DNA from: Sphingomonas sanxanigenens DSM 19645 = NX02
GTDB taxonomy: Bacteria; Pseudomonadota; Alphaproteobacteria; Sphingomonadales; Sphingomonadaceae
Reading direction: 5' to 3'
Length of the DNA: 64,000 nucleotides
NCBI RefSeq assembly: GCF_000512205.2
Contig: NZ_CP006644.1
Location: forward strand, 4,850,501-4,914,500
Below the pieces are notes generated by a model. It was not told the DNA's origin, searched no databases, and saw nothing but the letters and a program-made list of their open reading frames with translations. Both the position numbers and the translations under genes were made by a program. This document shows positions 28,844-38,909 of the stretch, in pieces (position 1 is the first letter of the stretch; each line of letters opens with the position of its first letter).

Positions 28844-29896
28844 TCACCGGTCCTTCAGCGCCTCGACGATCTTCTTCACGTCCTGCGAACGACCGCGCGG
28901 CAGCACCAGCACCGAATCGCCCGAGGCGACGATGATGAGGTCATCGAGGCCGACCGCGGCGACGCGGATGCCGTCACTGCGGATCAGGCAGTTGCGCGAG
29001 TCGATCGCGATCACCTCACCCTGGTGCGCATTGCCTTCGCCGTCGAGCGCGCTGAGCGCGTGGAGCGCATCCCAGCTGCCCACGTCGGACCAGCCCATCT
29101 TCACCGGGGCCACCGCGACCCGCCACGCCTTTTCCATCACCGCATAGTCGATCGAGTCGGACGGGCTGGCGCCGAACGCGATCGGATCGGGATAGATGCG
29201 CGCGCCGTCGCGCTTGCCTTCGTCGATCGCGCGGCGCGCGGCCTCCACCATCTCGGGGGCATGCGCGGCGAGCGCGCCGAGATAGACGTCGGCGCGGAAC
29301 ATGAAGATGCCGCCGTTCCACACATGATCGCCGGCGGCGATCATCGCTTCGGCCGTCGCACGGTCGGGCTTCTCGACGAAGCGCTCGACGCGTCTTACGC
29401 CAGGGGCCTCCTCCGCGCCGATCTTGATATAGCCATAGCCGGTCTCGGGCGCGTCGGGGGTGATGCCGAAGGTGGCCAGCCAGCCGTCATTGACGAAGGG
29501 CAGCAACGCCTCGATCGCGGCGCGGAACGCGTCGACATCTTCGACGACATGGTCGCTGGGCATCACCAGCAGCGGCGTTTCGGGTGCGCAGATCAGCGCC
29601 GCGAGCGCGATCGCCGGCGCCGTGTTGCGCGCGATCGGTTCAAGGATGAGCGCTTGCGGCGCGCAGCCCACCTCGGTGAGCTGGGTTTCGATCTGGTCGG
29701 CATGCAGCGCATTGGCGACGACGATCGGGCAGGCGAAGCGCGCCAGATCGCCGACGCGCTGCGCGGTAAGCTGCAGCATCGTTTCGTCCGCGGTCAGCGC
29801 CAGCAATTGCTTGGGCTTCTCGGGCCGCGACATCGGCCAGAGCCGCGTGCCGGAGCCGCCGGAGAGGATCACCGGGGTAATGAGAGTATCAGTCAT
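28844..29896 (-). CDS. manC: Mannose-1-phosphate guanylyltransferase
   Basis: Makes GDP-mannose from mannose-1-P and GTP for polysaccharide and glycan synthesis. The 350-residue nucleotidyltransferase-only form lacks the isomerase domain of longer ManC/AlgA proteins. The signature GGSGTRLWPMSRPEKPKQ (about 12-29) is followed by EPIARNTAPAIALAAL (about 96-111), VMPSDHVV (about 118-125) and VEKPDRATAE (about 175). ATG 29896 (MTDTLITPVILSGG) is chosen over 29923. It supplies the step after pgmG (4.1 kb). It is divergent from the DUF815 ATPase gene, sharing a 141-bp upstream region with a repeated GTGCGAA motif. Confidence 0.93.
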   Translation of the reverse strand: MTDTLITPVILSGGSGTRLWPMSRPEKPKQLLALTADETMLQLTAQRVGDLARFACPIVVANALHADQIETQLTEVGCAPQALILEPIARNTAPAIALAALICAPETPLLVMPSDHVVEDVDAFRAAIEALLPFVNDGWLATFGITPDAPETGYGYIKIGAEEAPGVRRVERFVEKPDRATAEAMIAAGDHVWNGGIFMFRADVYLGALAAHAPEMVEAARRAIDEGKRDGARIYPDPIAFGASPSDSIDYAVMEKAWRVAVAPVKMGWSDVGSWDALHALSALDGEGNAHQGEVIAIDSRNCLIRSDGIRVAAVGLDDLIIVASGDSVLVLPRGRSQDVKKIVEALKDR

Positions 29897-29955
29897 GCCG
29901 CCCCATAAATTTGCTCGGATCACGTTTTAGCCCAAGCGGGCCGACTGTCGAATTA

Positions 29956-29981
29956 TTTCGCAAGTGCGAAAAAAGTGCGAA
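29956..29981. promoter_or_regulatory. Palindrome plus direct repeat between manC and the DUF815 gene
   Basis: TTTCGCA, spacer AG, TGCGAAA (29956-29971) is a perfect inverted repeat. GTGCGAA recurs as direct copies at 29964 and 29975, exactly 11 bp apart, about one helical turn. The region separates two divergent genes, so a regulator-binding site is plausible. No known consensus is claimed. Confidence 0.45.
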
Positions 29982-30037
29982 CGCAGCATGACGGTTGTGC
30001 TGTTCTGATTTGGCGCACGTTGTTCTATGGCCCGCGC

Positions 30038-30865
30038 ATGTCACAGGAAGCTCTCGCCGCCCATCTCGCCCGGATCGCCGACGCGCTCGACCGGATCTCA
30101 CCGCCGCCGGCCGCGCAGGCGGACCCGCTCGCGGCGCCCGCCTATCATTGGCAGGCCGGGCTTTTGACGTCGACGCGGGACTTTCGGCCGCTGCCGCTGG
30201 CCTTGCTGACCGGCATCGATGCGCAAAAGGAAGCGGTCGTCGGGAATGGCCGGCGCCTCGCCGGCGGCCATGCGGCGCATGACGTGCTGCTATGGGGTGC
30301 GCGCGGCACCGGCAAGTCGGCGCTGGTCAAGGCGATGGTTGGTGCGCTGCAAAATGAAGGCGCAGCAATTGCGCTGATCGAGGTCGCGGCCGACGCGCTC
30401 GCGACGTTGCCAAGGCTGTTCGCGCTGATTGCGGATACGCCGCGCGCCTTCGCCCTGTTCATCGACGATATCGGGTTCGAGGAGAACGGCGCCGAGGCGC
30501 GCACCCTGCGCTCGCTGCTGGAAGGCGGCGCCGAGGCGCGCCCGGCCAATGCGCGGCTGCACGTCACCTCCAACCGCCGCCACATCGTCGCGCGCGACCT
30601 GCGCGAGCAGGACAGCCCAATCAACCCGCGCGACGAAGCGGACGACAAGCTCGCGCTCGCCGATCGCTTCGGCCTTTCGATCGGCTTCCACACCGTCGAC
30701 CAGGACAATTATGTCGCGATGGTCGCCGCCTATGCCCGCAGGTTCGACCTGAGCTTCGACGCCGCCGACGCGATCCGCTGGGCGACGCAGCGCGGCAGCC
30801 GTTCGGGCCGGGTGGCGTGGCAATATGTCGTCGAACTCGCGGGCCGGGCGGGCAAGCCGCTGTAG
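30038..30865 (+). CDS. DUF815-family AAA-type ATPase
   Basis: A 275-residue P-loop ATPase. Walker A is VLLWGARGTGKSALVKA (about 85-101) and Walker B is FALFIDDIGFEE (about 140-151). The sensor region RLHVTSNRRHIVAR leads into EQDSPINPRDEADDKLALADRFGLSIGF, the part most typical of DUF815 proteins. The family is widespread in alpha- and gammaproteobacteria but has no firmly assigned cellular role. ATG 30038 (MSQEALAAHLARI) starts the conserved region. It is divergent from manC, with a shared upstream palindrome. Confidence 0.85.
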   Translation: MSQEALAAHLARIADALDRISPPPAAQADPLAAPAYHWQAGLLTSTRDFRPLPLALLTGIDAQKEAVVGNGRRLAGGHAAHDVLLWGARGTGKSALVKAMVGALQNEGAAIALIEVAADALATLPRLFALIADTPRAFALFIDDIGFEENGAEARTLRSLLEGGAEARPANARLHVTSNRRHIVARDLREQDSPINPRDEADDKLALADRFGLSIGFHTVDQDNYVAMVAAYARRFDLSFDAADAIRWATQRGSRSGRVAWQYVVELAGRAGKPL

Positions 30866-30928
30866 GTGGAGCCTTTGAGCGGGGCGCCAACGCACGCTGT
30901 TCCCCGCCCGAATATTCTTCCCATCCCC

Positions 30929-31057
30929 CGTTTGCCCCGAGCGCAGTCGAGGGGTGGTTCGAGCGAAGCCGAGAACCGAGACCCGCTCGGAGCGAGCCCC
31001 AAGCCGCCGTCTCGGCTGCGCTCGACGGCCCCCTCGACTTCGCTCGGGGCGAACGGA
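30929..31057. repeat. REP-like array of four 12-nt-loop hairpins
   Basis: Four hairpins share the loop GAGCGMAGYCGA or its complement but differ in their stems: CCCC/GGGG (30936-30955), GGTTC/GAACC (30957-30978), CCGTC/GACGG (31008-31029) and CCCC/GGGG (31031-31050). Pairs 1-2 and 3-4 are inverted copies of each other around a 29-bp centre, like a BIME. It fills most of the gap between the DUF815 and sterol-desaturase-family genes, which are convergent. The same loop is the IS110 target at 810-821. Confidence 0.88.
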
Positions 31058-31093
31058 GGGTGGGGTATGGGGTCGGGATTTCCCATCCAGCCC

Positions 31094-31903
31094 TCACGGC
31101 GGCGACAGCGCCATCCGCACCGCCGCCTTCACCGATCCCGCCTTGCGCATGTCGGCGAACAATATCCCCCATTCGCGCAAGGCGAGCCGGATCGGGTTGG
31201 TCTCGTCCTTCCGATGCGCGAGGCCGTAGCGGATCGGTTCGTCGCGGCGCGGCGCGAGCGTGCCGAACAGCCGGTCGAAGACGATCAGCACGCCGCCATA
31301 GTTGCGATCGATATAGCAATCGTTCGAGGCGTGGTGCGCGCGGTGGTGCGCCGGGGTGTTGAAGATCCATTCGAGCGGCCCGAGCCGGCCGACCGCCTCG
31401 GTGTGGAGAAAGAACTGGTAGCGCAGGTTGAGCGCGATCATCCCCAGCACGAGCCGCGGATCGAAACCCATCGCGACGATCGGCAGGTAGAAGGTCCAGC
31501 CGAGCGAGAACAGGTTCGTCCAGCCCAGCCGCATCGAGGACAGCAAGGTCATCTGCTCGGCGGAATGGTGCACCGCGTGCGTCGCCCACATCCAGCGGAC
31601 GCGGTGGCTCGCGCGGTGGAACCAGTAATAGGCGAACTCGACCAGCAGGAAGGCCGCGGCCCAGGTCCGCCAGTCGTCGAGCGGCAGGCGCAGCGGGGTG
31701 AGCGCCCAGACTGCCGCATAGGCCGCGCCGAGCACCACGACATTGGCCGCTCCGATCACGAAGTTGCCGGCGGCGAGGCCCAGCGTCGTGCGCGCGGTCG
31801 TCCAGCTATAGCCGCGGCCGCTGCGCAGCCGCCACACCAGTTCGCCGAGGACCAGCGCCAGCACCAGCCCAACGAACATGGGCGATTTGGCGAGTTCGGG
31901 CAT
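31094..31903 (-). CDS. Sterol desaturase/fatty acid hydroxylase family membrane protein
   Basis: A 269-residue integral membrane di-iron protein of the fatty-acid hydroxylase superfamily. Several membrane segments are interleaved with the histidine clusters that bind iron: WFHRASHR (about 104-111), THAVHHS (about 117-123), and NTPAHHRAHHASN (about 190-202). A long hydrophobic N-terminal half is present. Members hydroxylate or desaturate sterols, hopanoids, carotenoids or sphingolipids; which applies is not visible. ATG 31903 (MPELAKSPMFVGLVLAL) is chosen over 31981. It begins 4 bp after the EF-hand gene stop on the same strand. Confidence 0.87.
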   Translation of the reverse strand: MPELAKSPMFVGLVLALVLGELVWRLRSGRGYSWTTARTTLGLAAGNFVIGAANVVVLGAAYAAVWALTPLRLPLDDWRTWAAAFLLVEFAYYWFHRASHRVRWMWATHAVHHSAEQMTLLSSMRLGWTNLFSLGWTFYLPIVAMGFDPRLVLGMIALNLRYQFFLHTEAVGRLGPLEWIFNTPAHHRAHHASNDCYIDRNYGGVLIVFDRLFGTLAPRRDEPIRYGLAHRKDETNPIRLALREWGILFADMRKAGSVKAAVRMALSPP

Positions 31904-31907
31904 GGTC

Positions 31908-32360
31908 CTATCGCTTCTTCGCGGCGGCGAGCGCACTGCGCGCCGCGTCCGCCTCGGCCTTGGAGAGTACGCCGTCGCCATTGGTGTCGGCGCGGTCGAA
32001 TAGCGGCGAGGGCGCGGCCACGAATTCGTCGCGGGTAACCTTGCCGTCGCGATTGGTGTCGGCAGCGTCGATCATGCGCTGCAGCCGCTGCGCGGCATCG
32101 GGCTTGAACCTGGCGAGCCGGCTGAAGTCGCCCTTCCGGACGACGCCGTCATCATTGCGATCGAGCTTGTCGAAGCTCCGTGCGCGGGCGGCGGCGAACT
32201 CCTCGCGGGTGATGGTGCCGTCACCATCGACATCGGCATCGGCGAAATGATCGCCGCCGCCGAAGCGCTGCGCGTTGGCGGGCACGCCGGTCGTCGCCGC
32301 GGCGAAGGTCGCCAGCGTCACGAACGTCATGCGGTAGCGAAGGGGAATGCGGATGGGCAT
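31908..32360 (-). CDS. Secreted EF-hand protein
   Basis: A 150-residue protein with a signal peptide (cleavage after PANA, about residue 30) and four EF-hand calcium loops: DADVDGDGTITREE (about 41-54), DRNDDGVVRKGD (about 67-78), DTNRDGKVTRDE (about 100-111) and DTNGDGVLSKAE (about 125-136). All have Asp at positions 1, 3 and 5. It is likely periplasmic or secreted calcium-binding. An alternative start is ATG 32330 (MTFVTLATF). It is possibly co-transcribed with the downstream hydroxylase-family gene. Confidence 0.85.
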   Translation of the reverse strand: MPIRIPLRYRMTFVTLATFAAATTGVPANAQRFGGGDHFADADVDGDGTITREEFAAARARSFDKLDRNDDGVVRKGDFSRLARFKPDAAQRLQRMIDAADTNRDGKVTRDEFVAAPSPLFDRADTNGDGVLSKAEADAARSALAAAKKR

Positions 32361-32385
32361 TGGGTATGAACTCCGGGATTGGGGT

Positions 32386-32425
32386 GCCCGGCCGGCGGGT
32401 TGGGGTTTGGGACAGCCGGCCGGGC
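32386..32425. terminator. GC-rich stem-loop upstream of the EF-hand gene
   Basis: GCCCGGCCGGC (32386-32396) and GCCGGCCGGGC (32415-32425) are perfect reverse complements around an 18-nt loop. It lies after the stop of the Gly/Ser-rich protein gene (minus strand) and before the EF-hand gene, so it probably terminates the first; there is no T-tract. Confidence 0.55.
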
Positions 32426-32473
32426 GATCGATCCGCCGGAGGAGGTGGCGGAGCGAAGGGGAAATGCGACCGA

Positions 32474-32884
32474 TCAGTCGCGCCGGCCGATCGTACCGCT
32501 CGACGAGCGGCTGCCGCCGCCAGGGCCGGTGACGGAGCGCGCGTAGCTGGCGGTACCGTCACCATTGTTGGTGATCGTGCCGCTGCGGCCCCAGCTCGTG
32601 CCGTTGTTGGTCACATGGCTCGCGCCGCCGGAACAGGTGCCGTTGGCACAACTCCGGCCGCGCGACGATTGGATGCCACGACCGCCGCTGCCCTGGTAAC
32701 CGCGCTGCACTTGAAGCGAACCGGGCTGGCGCGAGACCTGGCGGTAGCGATCATAGCCGCGGCCCTGCGGACCGTGCGCATGGACGCTGCGAAAGCGTTC
32801 GCGCGCCTGCGCGGCTTCCGGCAGCGCGATGCCGGTGAGGGCGAGGCTGGCGACGGCGGCGAGCCCGAAAAGCTTGGACGTCAT
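32474..32884 (-). CDS. Small secreted Gly/Ser/Asn-rich protein
   Basis: A 136-residue protein of no recognised family. A clear signal peptide (MTSKLFGLAAVASLALTGIA, cleavage after AQA) is followed by a basic Tyr/Arg/Gln segment and a low-complexity C-terminal half rich in Gly, Ser, Asn and Thr. The latter has two imperfect repeats (HVTNNGTSWGRSGTITNNGDG). Two Cys residues (SCANGTC) could form one disulfide. ATG 32884 follows GTGGAGTAAACAG. Similar proteins are common as exported hypotheticals in sphingomonads. No function is proposed. Confidence 0.72.
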   Translation of the reverse strand: MTSKLFGLAAVASLALTGIALPEAAQARERFRSVHAHGPQGRGYDRYRQVSRQPGSLQVQRGYQGSGGRGIQSSRGRSCANGTCSGGASHVTNNGTSWGRSGTITNNGDGTASYARSVTGPGGGSRSSSGTIGRRD

Positions 32885-33048
32885 CTGTTTACTCCACACG
32901 TTGCGAACGACGGGGGCGTGCCGTTCGCCGACCGGTCTAGGCCCGTGGGGTAAGCAGGATGCGACACCGGCGCGACGAAGCGTAACGAAAGGTAACGGTG
33001 CCGTGCCGGGCGCTTGCCCGCCGCGGCCCACGCGGAGGATATGGGCGG

Positions 33049-33768
33049 ATGGCCGACACCAGCTTCATCGCCCTCGTCGAGGATGATGACGAGATCCGCG
33101 ATCTCGTCGCCGCGCTGCTCAGGCGCGAGGGATTCGAGGTCGGCGCCTGCCGCACCGCGGAGGAGTTCGACCGGCTGCACGCACGCCGCCGCATCGACCT
33201 CGCCGTGCTCGATCTGATGCTGCCGGGCGAGGACGGGCTATCGCTGTGCCGCCGCCTTCACGCCACCAGCGAAACGCCGGTGCTGATGGTGACCGCGCGC
33301 GGCGACGACATCGATCGCATCATCGGGCTGGAGGTCGGCGCTGACGATTATCTGCCCAAACCGTTCAACCCGCGCGAACTGATCGCCCGCGTCCGCGCGA
33401 TCCTGCGGCGGACGCGCGATCGTCCGCGCGTCCACACCAGCCTGCCGGTCGAGCGCTACGGGTTCGTCGGCTGGTCGTTCGATGCCGGCGGCCGGCAGCT
33501 CACCGACCCCGATGGCAGCCCGGTGACGCTGACCGGCGGCGAGCATGACCTGCTGCTGTGCTTCGTCCGCCATCCGCAACGCGTGCTCAACCGCGATCAG
33601 CTGCTCGACTGGACGCGCGGCCGCAATGCCGAGCCGTTCGACCGGACGATCGACGTCCAGCTCAGCCGGTTGCGCGCCAAGCTCGCGCTGCATGAGAGCG
33701 GCCGCGACCTGATCAAGACCGTGCGTGGCGGCGGCTATGTGTTGGCGGCGCCGGTCGACCAGGGCTGA
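33049..33768 (+). CDS. OmpR-family response regulator
   Basis: A 239-residue two-component regulator. The receiver domain (about 5-120) shows acidic EDDDE, phospho-acceptor Asp in DLAVLDLMLPGEDG (about 53), VTARGD and the conserved Lys in DDYLPKPFNPREL. The C-terminal winged-helix DNA-binding domain (about 135-235) has LTGGEHDLLLCFVRHPQRVL and a terminal VRGGGYVLAAP. ATG 33049 is preferred over 32998 because GGAGG lies 10 nt upstream and homology starts there. The sensor kinase gene follows after 4 bp. Confidence 0.93.
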   Translation: MADTSFIALVEDDDEIRDLVAALLRREGFEVGACRTAEEFDRLHARRRIDLAVLDLMLPGEDGLSLCRRLHATSETPVLMVTARGDDIDRIIGLEVGADDYLPKPFNPRELIARVRAILRRTRDRPRVHTSLPVERYGFVGWSFDAGGRQLTDPDGSPVTLTGGEHDLLLCFVRHPQRVLNRDQLLDWTRGRNAEPFDRTIDVQLSRLRAKLALHESGRDLIKTVRGGGYVLAAPVDQG

Positions 33769-33772
33769 TACG

Positions 33773-35161
33773 ATGTCGCTTGCGGCCAACCTGACGATGC
33801 GGCTGGGCGCGATCATGATCGTCGGCTTCGTGCTTCTGCAATTGGGGATCGTGGCGTCGCTGGGCTATCCGGACGGCGGCGAAGCTGGACGCCCCTACAG
33901 CCTCCCCCGCCCTTCGCAACTTGCCGCGATCGTCGAAGCGATCGAGGTGCAGCCGCCGGCGCGACGCACCCAGATGATCGAGGCGTTCGATGGCGCTCTC
34001 TACACCGTCCGCCTCGCCGGCGCCGCCCCGCCCCCGCGCCGTGCCGCGGTGGGCACCGCGCTGCAGCGGCTCGGTAACGGCTATCGCATGCAGCTCGGCC
34101 GGCCGGTGCGGCTCGACGCGCGGCGCGGGCCGCTCGGTCGCTGGTTCGGCGATCGCAGCGGGCCCGGCCGCCTCCTCGCGCTCGTCCGCGTCACCGTGGC
34201 GCTGCGGGGCGGCGGTTGGCTGGTGATCGAGAGCAGGCCCTCCGCCGGGATGCGCACCTATCTGCGGCGGCGGTCGATCCTCGCCACTGCGGGCGGCATC
34301 GTCCTGATCCTGATCCTGTTGCTCGCGGTGCGGCAGACGGCGCGGCCGATCAGCCGCGTCGCCGCCGGGGTGCGCGGCTTCGCCGCCGGCCACGACACCC
34401 CCGACCTGCCCGAACTGGGCCCCCGCGACGTGCGCGAACTGGCGCGCGCGTTCAACGAGATGAAGGGCCGCATCGCCGGGCTGATGGCCGAGCGCACGCG
34501 GATGCTGGCGGCGATCGCGCATGACCTGCGCACCTACCTCACCCGCCTGCGCCTTCGCGCCGAATTCATCGACGACGAGGCGCAGCGCAGGCGTGCGATC
34601 ACCGACATCGGCGAGATGGCGATGCTGGTCGACGACACGATGCTGTTCGCCGCGCTCGACAGCGAGCACGGCGGCGGCGCCGATGCCGACGAACCGATGC
34701 GCCGCGCACCGGTGGACCTTCTCGCCGCGGTCGTCCGGCTGGTCGCGGCGCGCCGCGAGATGGGGCAGACCGTGATGCTGTCGACGCCTGTCGACCAACG
34801 GCCCGCCGATGAACGGCTCGTCGTCCGTGCCCCGCCGCTCGCGCTCGATCGCATCTTCGACAATCTCGTCGGCAACGCGCTGCGCCATGGCAGCCAGGCG
34901 GAAGTCCGCATCGAACAGGCCGGCAGATTCGCTCGGCTGATCGTCGCGGATGACGGACCCGGCGTCCCCGCGGACCAACTGGAGCGCCTTGCCGAGCCCT
35001 TCCACCGCCTCGATCCCTCCCGAGACCGCGGCGCCGGCGCCGGCGCGGGCCTCGGCCTCGCCATCGTCCGCGCGCTCACCGTGCAGATGGGCGGCACCCT
35101 GCACTTCGGCCGCGCCGCGATCGGCGGGCTCGCGGTGGAGGTCCGGCTGCCGCTCGCCTGA
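33773..35161 (+). CDS. Sensor histidine kinase (EnvZ-like)
   Basis: A 462-residue membrane kinase partnering the preceding regulator. Membrane segments occur at about 8-33 and 175-195, with a roughly 140-residue periplasmic sensor region between them. A HAMP linker (about 195-245), the dimerisation/phosphorylation helix LAAIAHDLRTYLTRLRLRA (His near 250) and the ATPase domain follow: VGNALRHG (N box), VADDGPGVP (G1) and GAGLGLAIVRAL (G2). The H box reads HDLRTY, where P is usual after T. The operon spacing of 4 bp supports pairing. The signal is unknown. Confidence 0.92.
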   Translation: MSLAANLTMRLGAIMIVGFVLLQLGIVASLGYPDGGEAGRPYSLPRPSQLAAIVEAIEVQPPARRTQMIEAFDGALYTVRLAGAAPPPRRAAVGTALQRLGNGYRMQLGRPVRLDARRGPLGRWFGDRSGPGRLLALVRVTVALRGGGWLVIESRPSAGMRTYLRRRSILATAGGIVLILILLLAVRQTARPISRVAAGVRGFAAGHDTPDLPELGPRDVRELARAFNEMKGRIAGLMAERTRMLAAIAHDLRTYLTRLRLRAEFIDDEAQRRRAITDIGEMAMLVDDTMLFAALDSEHGGGADADEPMRRAPVDLLAAVVRLVAARREMGQTVMLSTPVDQRPADERLVVRAPPLALDRIFDNLVGNALRHGSQAEVRIEQAGRFARLIVADDGPGVPADQLERLAEPFHRLDPSRDRGAGAGAGLGLAIVRALTVQMGGTLHFGRAAIGGLAVEVRLPLA

Positions 35162-35241
35162 CATCGGTCGAACACCCCTCGACCCGACGCGCGGTCTGTG
35201 GCTCAACGCGCTTCAGAAACAATCAGTAAGGGGTAGCTTCC

Positions 35242-37044
35242 ATGGATCGTCGTCATTTCCTCGCGGCCGGCACGGCCAGCGTCGCGCTGTCGATGGTGCC
35301 CGGCCGGGTGTTCGCGCAGCCGGCGAGCGGCGATGCGGCGCTCAACGCGCGCTTCGATCAGATTTTCAACGATGCCGTGAAGCGCTCACCCGAAATTGCG
35401 AGCTCGCTGGGGCTCGACAAGGGCGCGAACGCGGCGCTGAAGGCGAAATTGTCCGACGCGACGATCGAGGAGCGCGTACGCGAACTCGCCGAGACGAAGA
35501 AGGCGATCGCCTCGGTAGAGGCGGTCGATACCAAGACATTGTCGCCGGCGGCGGTGCTCAACCGCGAGGTGATCCTCTATTCGCTGCGCAGCCAGACGAT
35601 CGCACCCGAGACGTTCCAGCTCGATTCGGTGATCCGCCCCTATCGGATCTTCCAGCAGGGCGGCGCCTATTTCTCGATCCCCGACTTCCTCAACACCGCG
35701 CACACCATCGCGACGCGGGAGGACAGCGACGCCTATCTGTCGCGGCTGGAGGCGTTCGCCACCGTGCTAGATCAGGACAGCGCGGTGCAGAAGCAAGAGG
35801 CCGCGCGCGGTTTCCTCGCGCCCGGCTGGTCGATCGACCTGACTCTGGGCCAGATGACCGGGCTGCGCGCACAGCCTTACGCCACCTGCAGCATGGTCAA
35901 GTCGCTCGCCGATCGCGCGGCGGCGAAGGGCATCGCCGGCGACTGGGCGGCCAGGGCCGCATCGATCGTCGAGACCAAGGTCTATCCGGCGCTCGATCGC
36001 CAGATCGCGCTGATGAAGGCACTGCGCCCGACGACCAGGCCGGGCGACGGCGACTGGCGCCTGCCCGATGGCGACGCGATCTACCAGGCGGCGATCCGCC
36101 AGGCGACGACCACCGACTTCACCGCCGAACAGGTCCACCAGATGGGCCTCCAGCAGGTCGCCGAAATCAGCGCCGAACTGGACAAGATCCTGAAGTCGCA
36201 GGGCTTCACCAAGGGCGGCATCGGCGAGCGGCTGGCCGCGCTCAACGTCGACCCCGCGCAGCTCTATCCGGGGACGGACGCGGGCAAGGCGGCGCTGATC
36301 GCCAGCCTCAACGAGGGCGTGAAGGCGATGTACGCCAGGCTGCCGCAGGCGTTCGCGACCTTGCCGACCCAGCCGCTGGAAGTGCGCGCGGTACCGGTGG
36401 AGATCCAGGACGGCGCCTCCAACGGCTATTATCACCGGGCCGCGCTCGACGGCTCGCGCCCGGCGATCTACTTCATCAACCTCAAGGATGTCGGCGACTG
36501 GCCGAAATATTCGCTGCCCTCGCTGACCTATCATGAAGGCGTGCCGGGCCATCACCTGCAGATCAGCATCGCGCAGGAATCGAAGGACATCCCGACCCTG
36601 CGCAAGGTGGGCTTCTTCTCGGCCTATTCGGAAGGCTGGGCGCTCTATGCCGAACAGCTTGCCGACGAACTGAAGGCCTATGCCAACCCGCTCGAGCGGG
36701 CGGGCTATCTCCAGTCCTTCCTGTTCCGCGCGGCACGGCTGGTGGTCGATACCGGCATCCACACCAAGCGCTGGGACGTCGCACGCGCGACCGACTATCT
36801 CGTCACCACCACCGGCTTCGCCCGCCCGCGCTGCCAGCGCGAGGTGGAGCGCTATTGCACGCAGGGCGGCCAGGCGCTGAGCTACAAGATCGGCCACATC
36901 GCCTGGACCCGCGCGCGGGCGAAGGCGCAGGCGGCACTGGGGCCGAAGTTCGACCTGAAGGCCTTCCACGAGATCCTGCGGCAGGGCGCGATGCCGCTGA
37001 CGATGCTGGAGGCGCAGGTGGACGCCTGGATCAAGGCGGCGTGA
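35242..37044 (+). CDS. DUF885-family exported metallopeptidase-like protein
   Basis: A 600-residue protein with a twin-arginine-type signal peptide (MDRRHFLAAGTASVALSMV, cleavage near VFAQ). The body is a DUF885 domain. YHEGVPGHHLQIS (about 432-444) supplies an HExxxxH-like zinc motif and SEGWALYAEQLADEL (about 455-469) a downstream Glu, comparable to M32/M3-like peptidases. The end segment AYKIGHIAW-like LSYKIGHIAWTRAR and FHEILRQGAMPL are typical of DUF885. It is probably periplasmic; its substrate is unknown. An SD AAGGGG lies about 10 nt before the ATG. It follows the two-component operon but has its own 80-bp upstream gap. Confidence 0.87.
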   Translation: MDRRHFLAAGTASVALSMVPGRVFAQPASGDAALNARFDQIFNDAVKRSPEIASSLGLDKGANAALKAKLSDATIEERVRELAETKKAIASVEAVDTKTLSPAAVLNREVILYSLRSQTIAPETFQLDSVIRPYRIFQQGGAYFSIPDFLNTAHTIATREDSDAYLSRLEAFATVLDQDSAVQKQEAARGFLAPGWSIDLTLGQMTGLRAQPYATCSMVKSLADRAAAKGIAGDWAARAASIVETKVYPALDRQIALMKALRPTTRPGDGDWRLPDGDAIYQAAIRQATTTDFTAEQVHQMGLQQVAEISAELDKILKSQGFTKGGIGERLAALNVDPAQLYPGTDAGKAALIASLNEGVKAMYARLPQAFATLPTQPLEVRAVPVEIQDGASNGYYHRAALDGSRPAIYFINLKDVGDWPKYSLPSLTYHEGVPGHHLQISIAQESKDIPTLRKVGFFSAYSEGWALYAEQLADELKAYANPLERAGYLQSFLFRAARLVVDTGIHTKRWDVARATDYLVTTTGFARPRCQREVERYCTQGGQALSYKIGHIAWTRARAKAQAALGPKFDLKAFHEILRQGAMPLTMLEAQVDAWIKAA

Positions 37045-37050
37045 CCAAGT

Positions 37051-37081
37051 CTCCTCCCCGGCGCGCAGCGCCGGGGAGGAG
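37051..37081. terminator. GC hairpin between convergent genes
   Basis: CTCCTCCCCGGCGC and GCGCCGGGGAGGAG form a perfect 14-bp stem with loop GCA, between the convergent DUF885 and uup stops. It is the third member of the CTCCCC-cored palindrome family seen in the window. Confidence 0.65.
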
Positions 37082-37087
37082 AGGGAA

Positions 37088-38866
<1,779 letters not shown>

Positions 38867-38909
38867 GCCCGCGCACATAGGGAGCGGCGGAGCTTTGGTA
38901 AACTGCCGG

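Noticed and set aside
30929-31057. Repeat cluster as a CRISPR array
   Set aside because: The units are inverted hairpins of about 20 bp with variable stems and no spacers, and no cas genes are present.
32998-33048. Longer N-terminus for the OmpR-family regulator
   Set aside because: The added residues are not receiver-like, and the GGAGG site supports the start at 33049.
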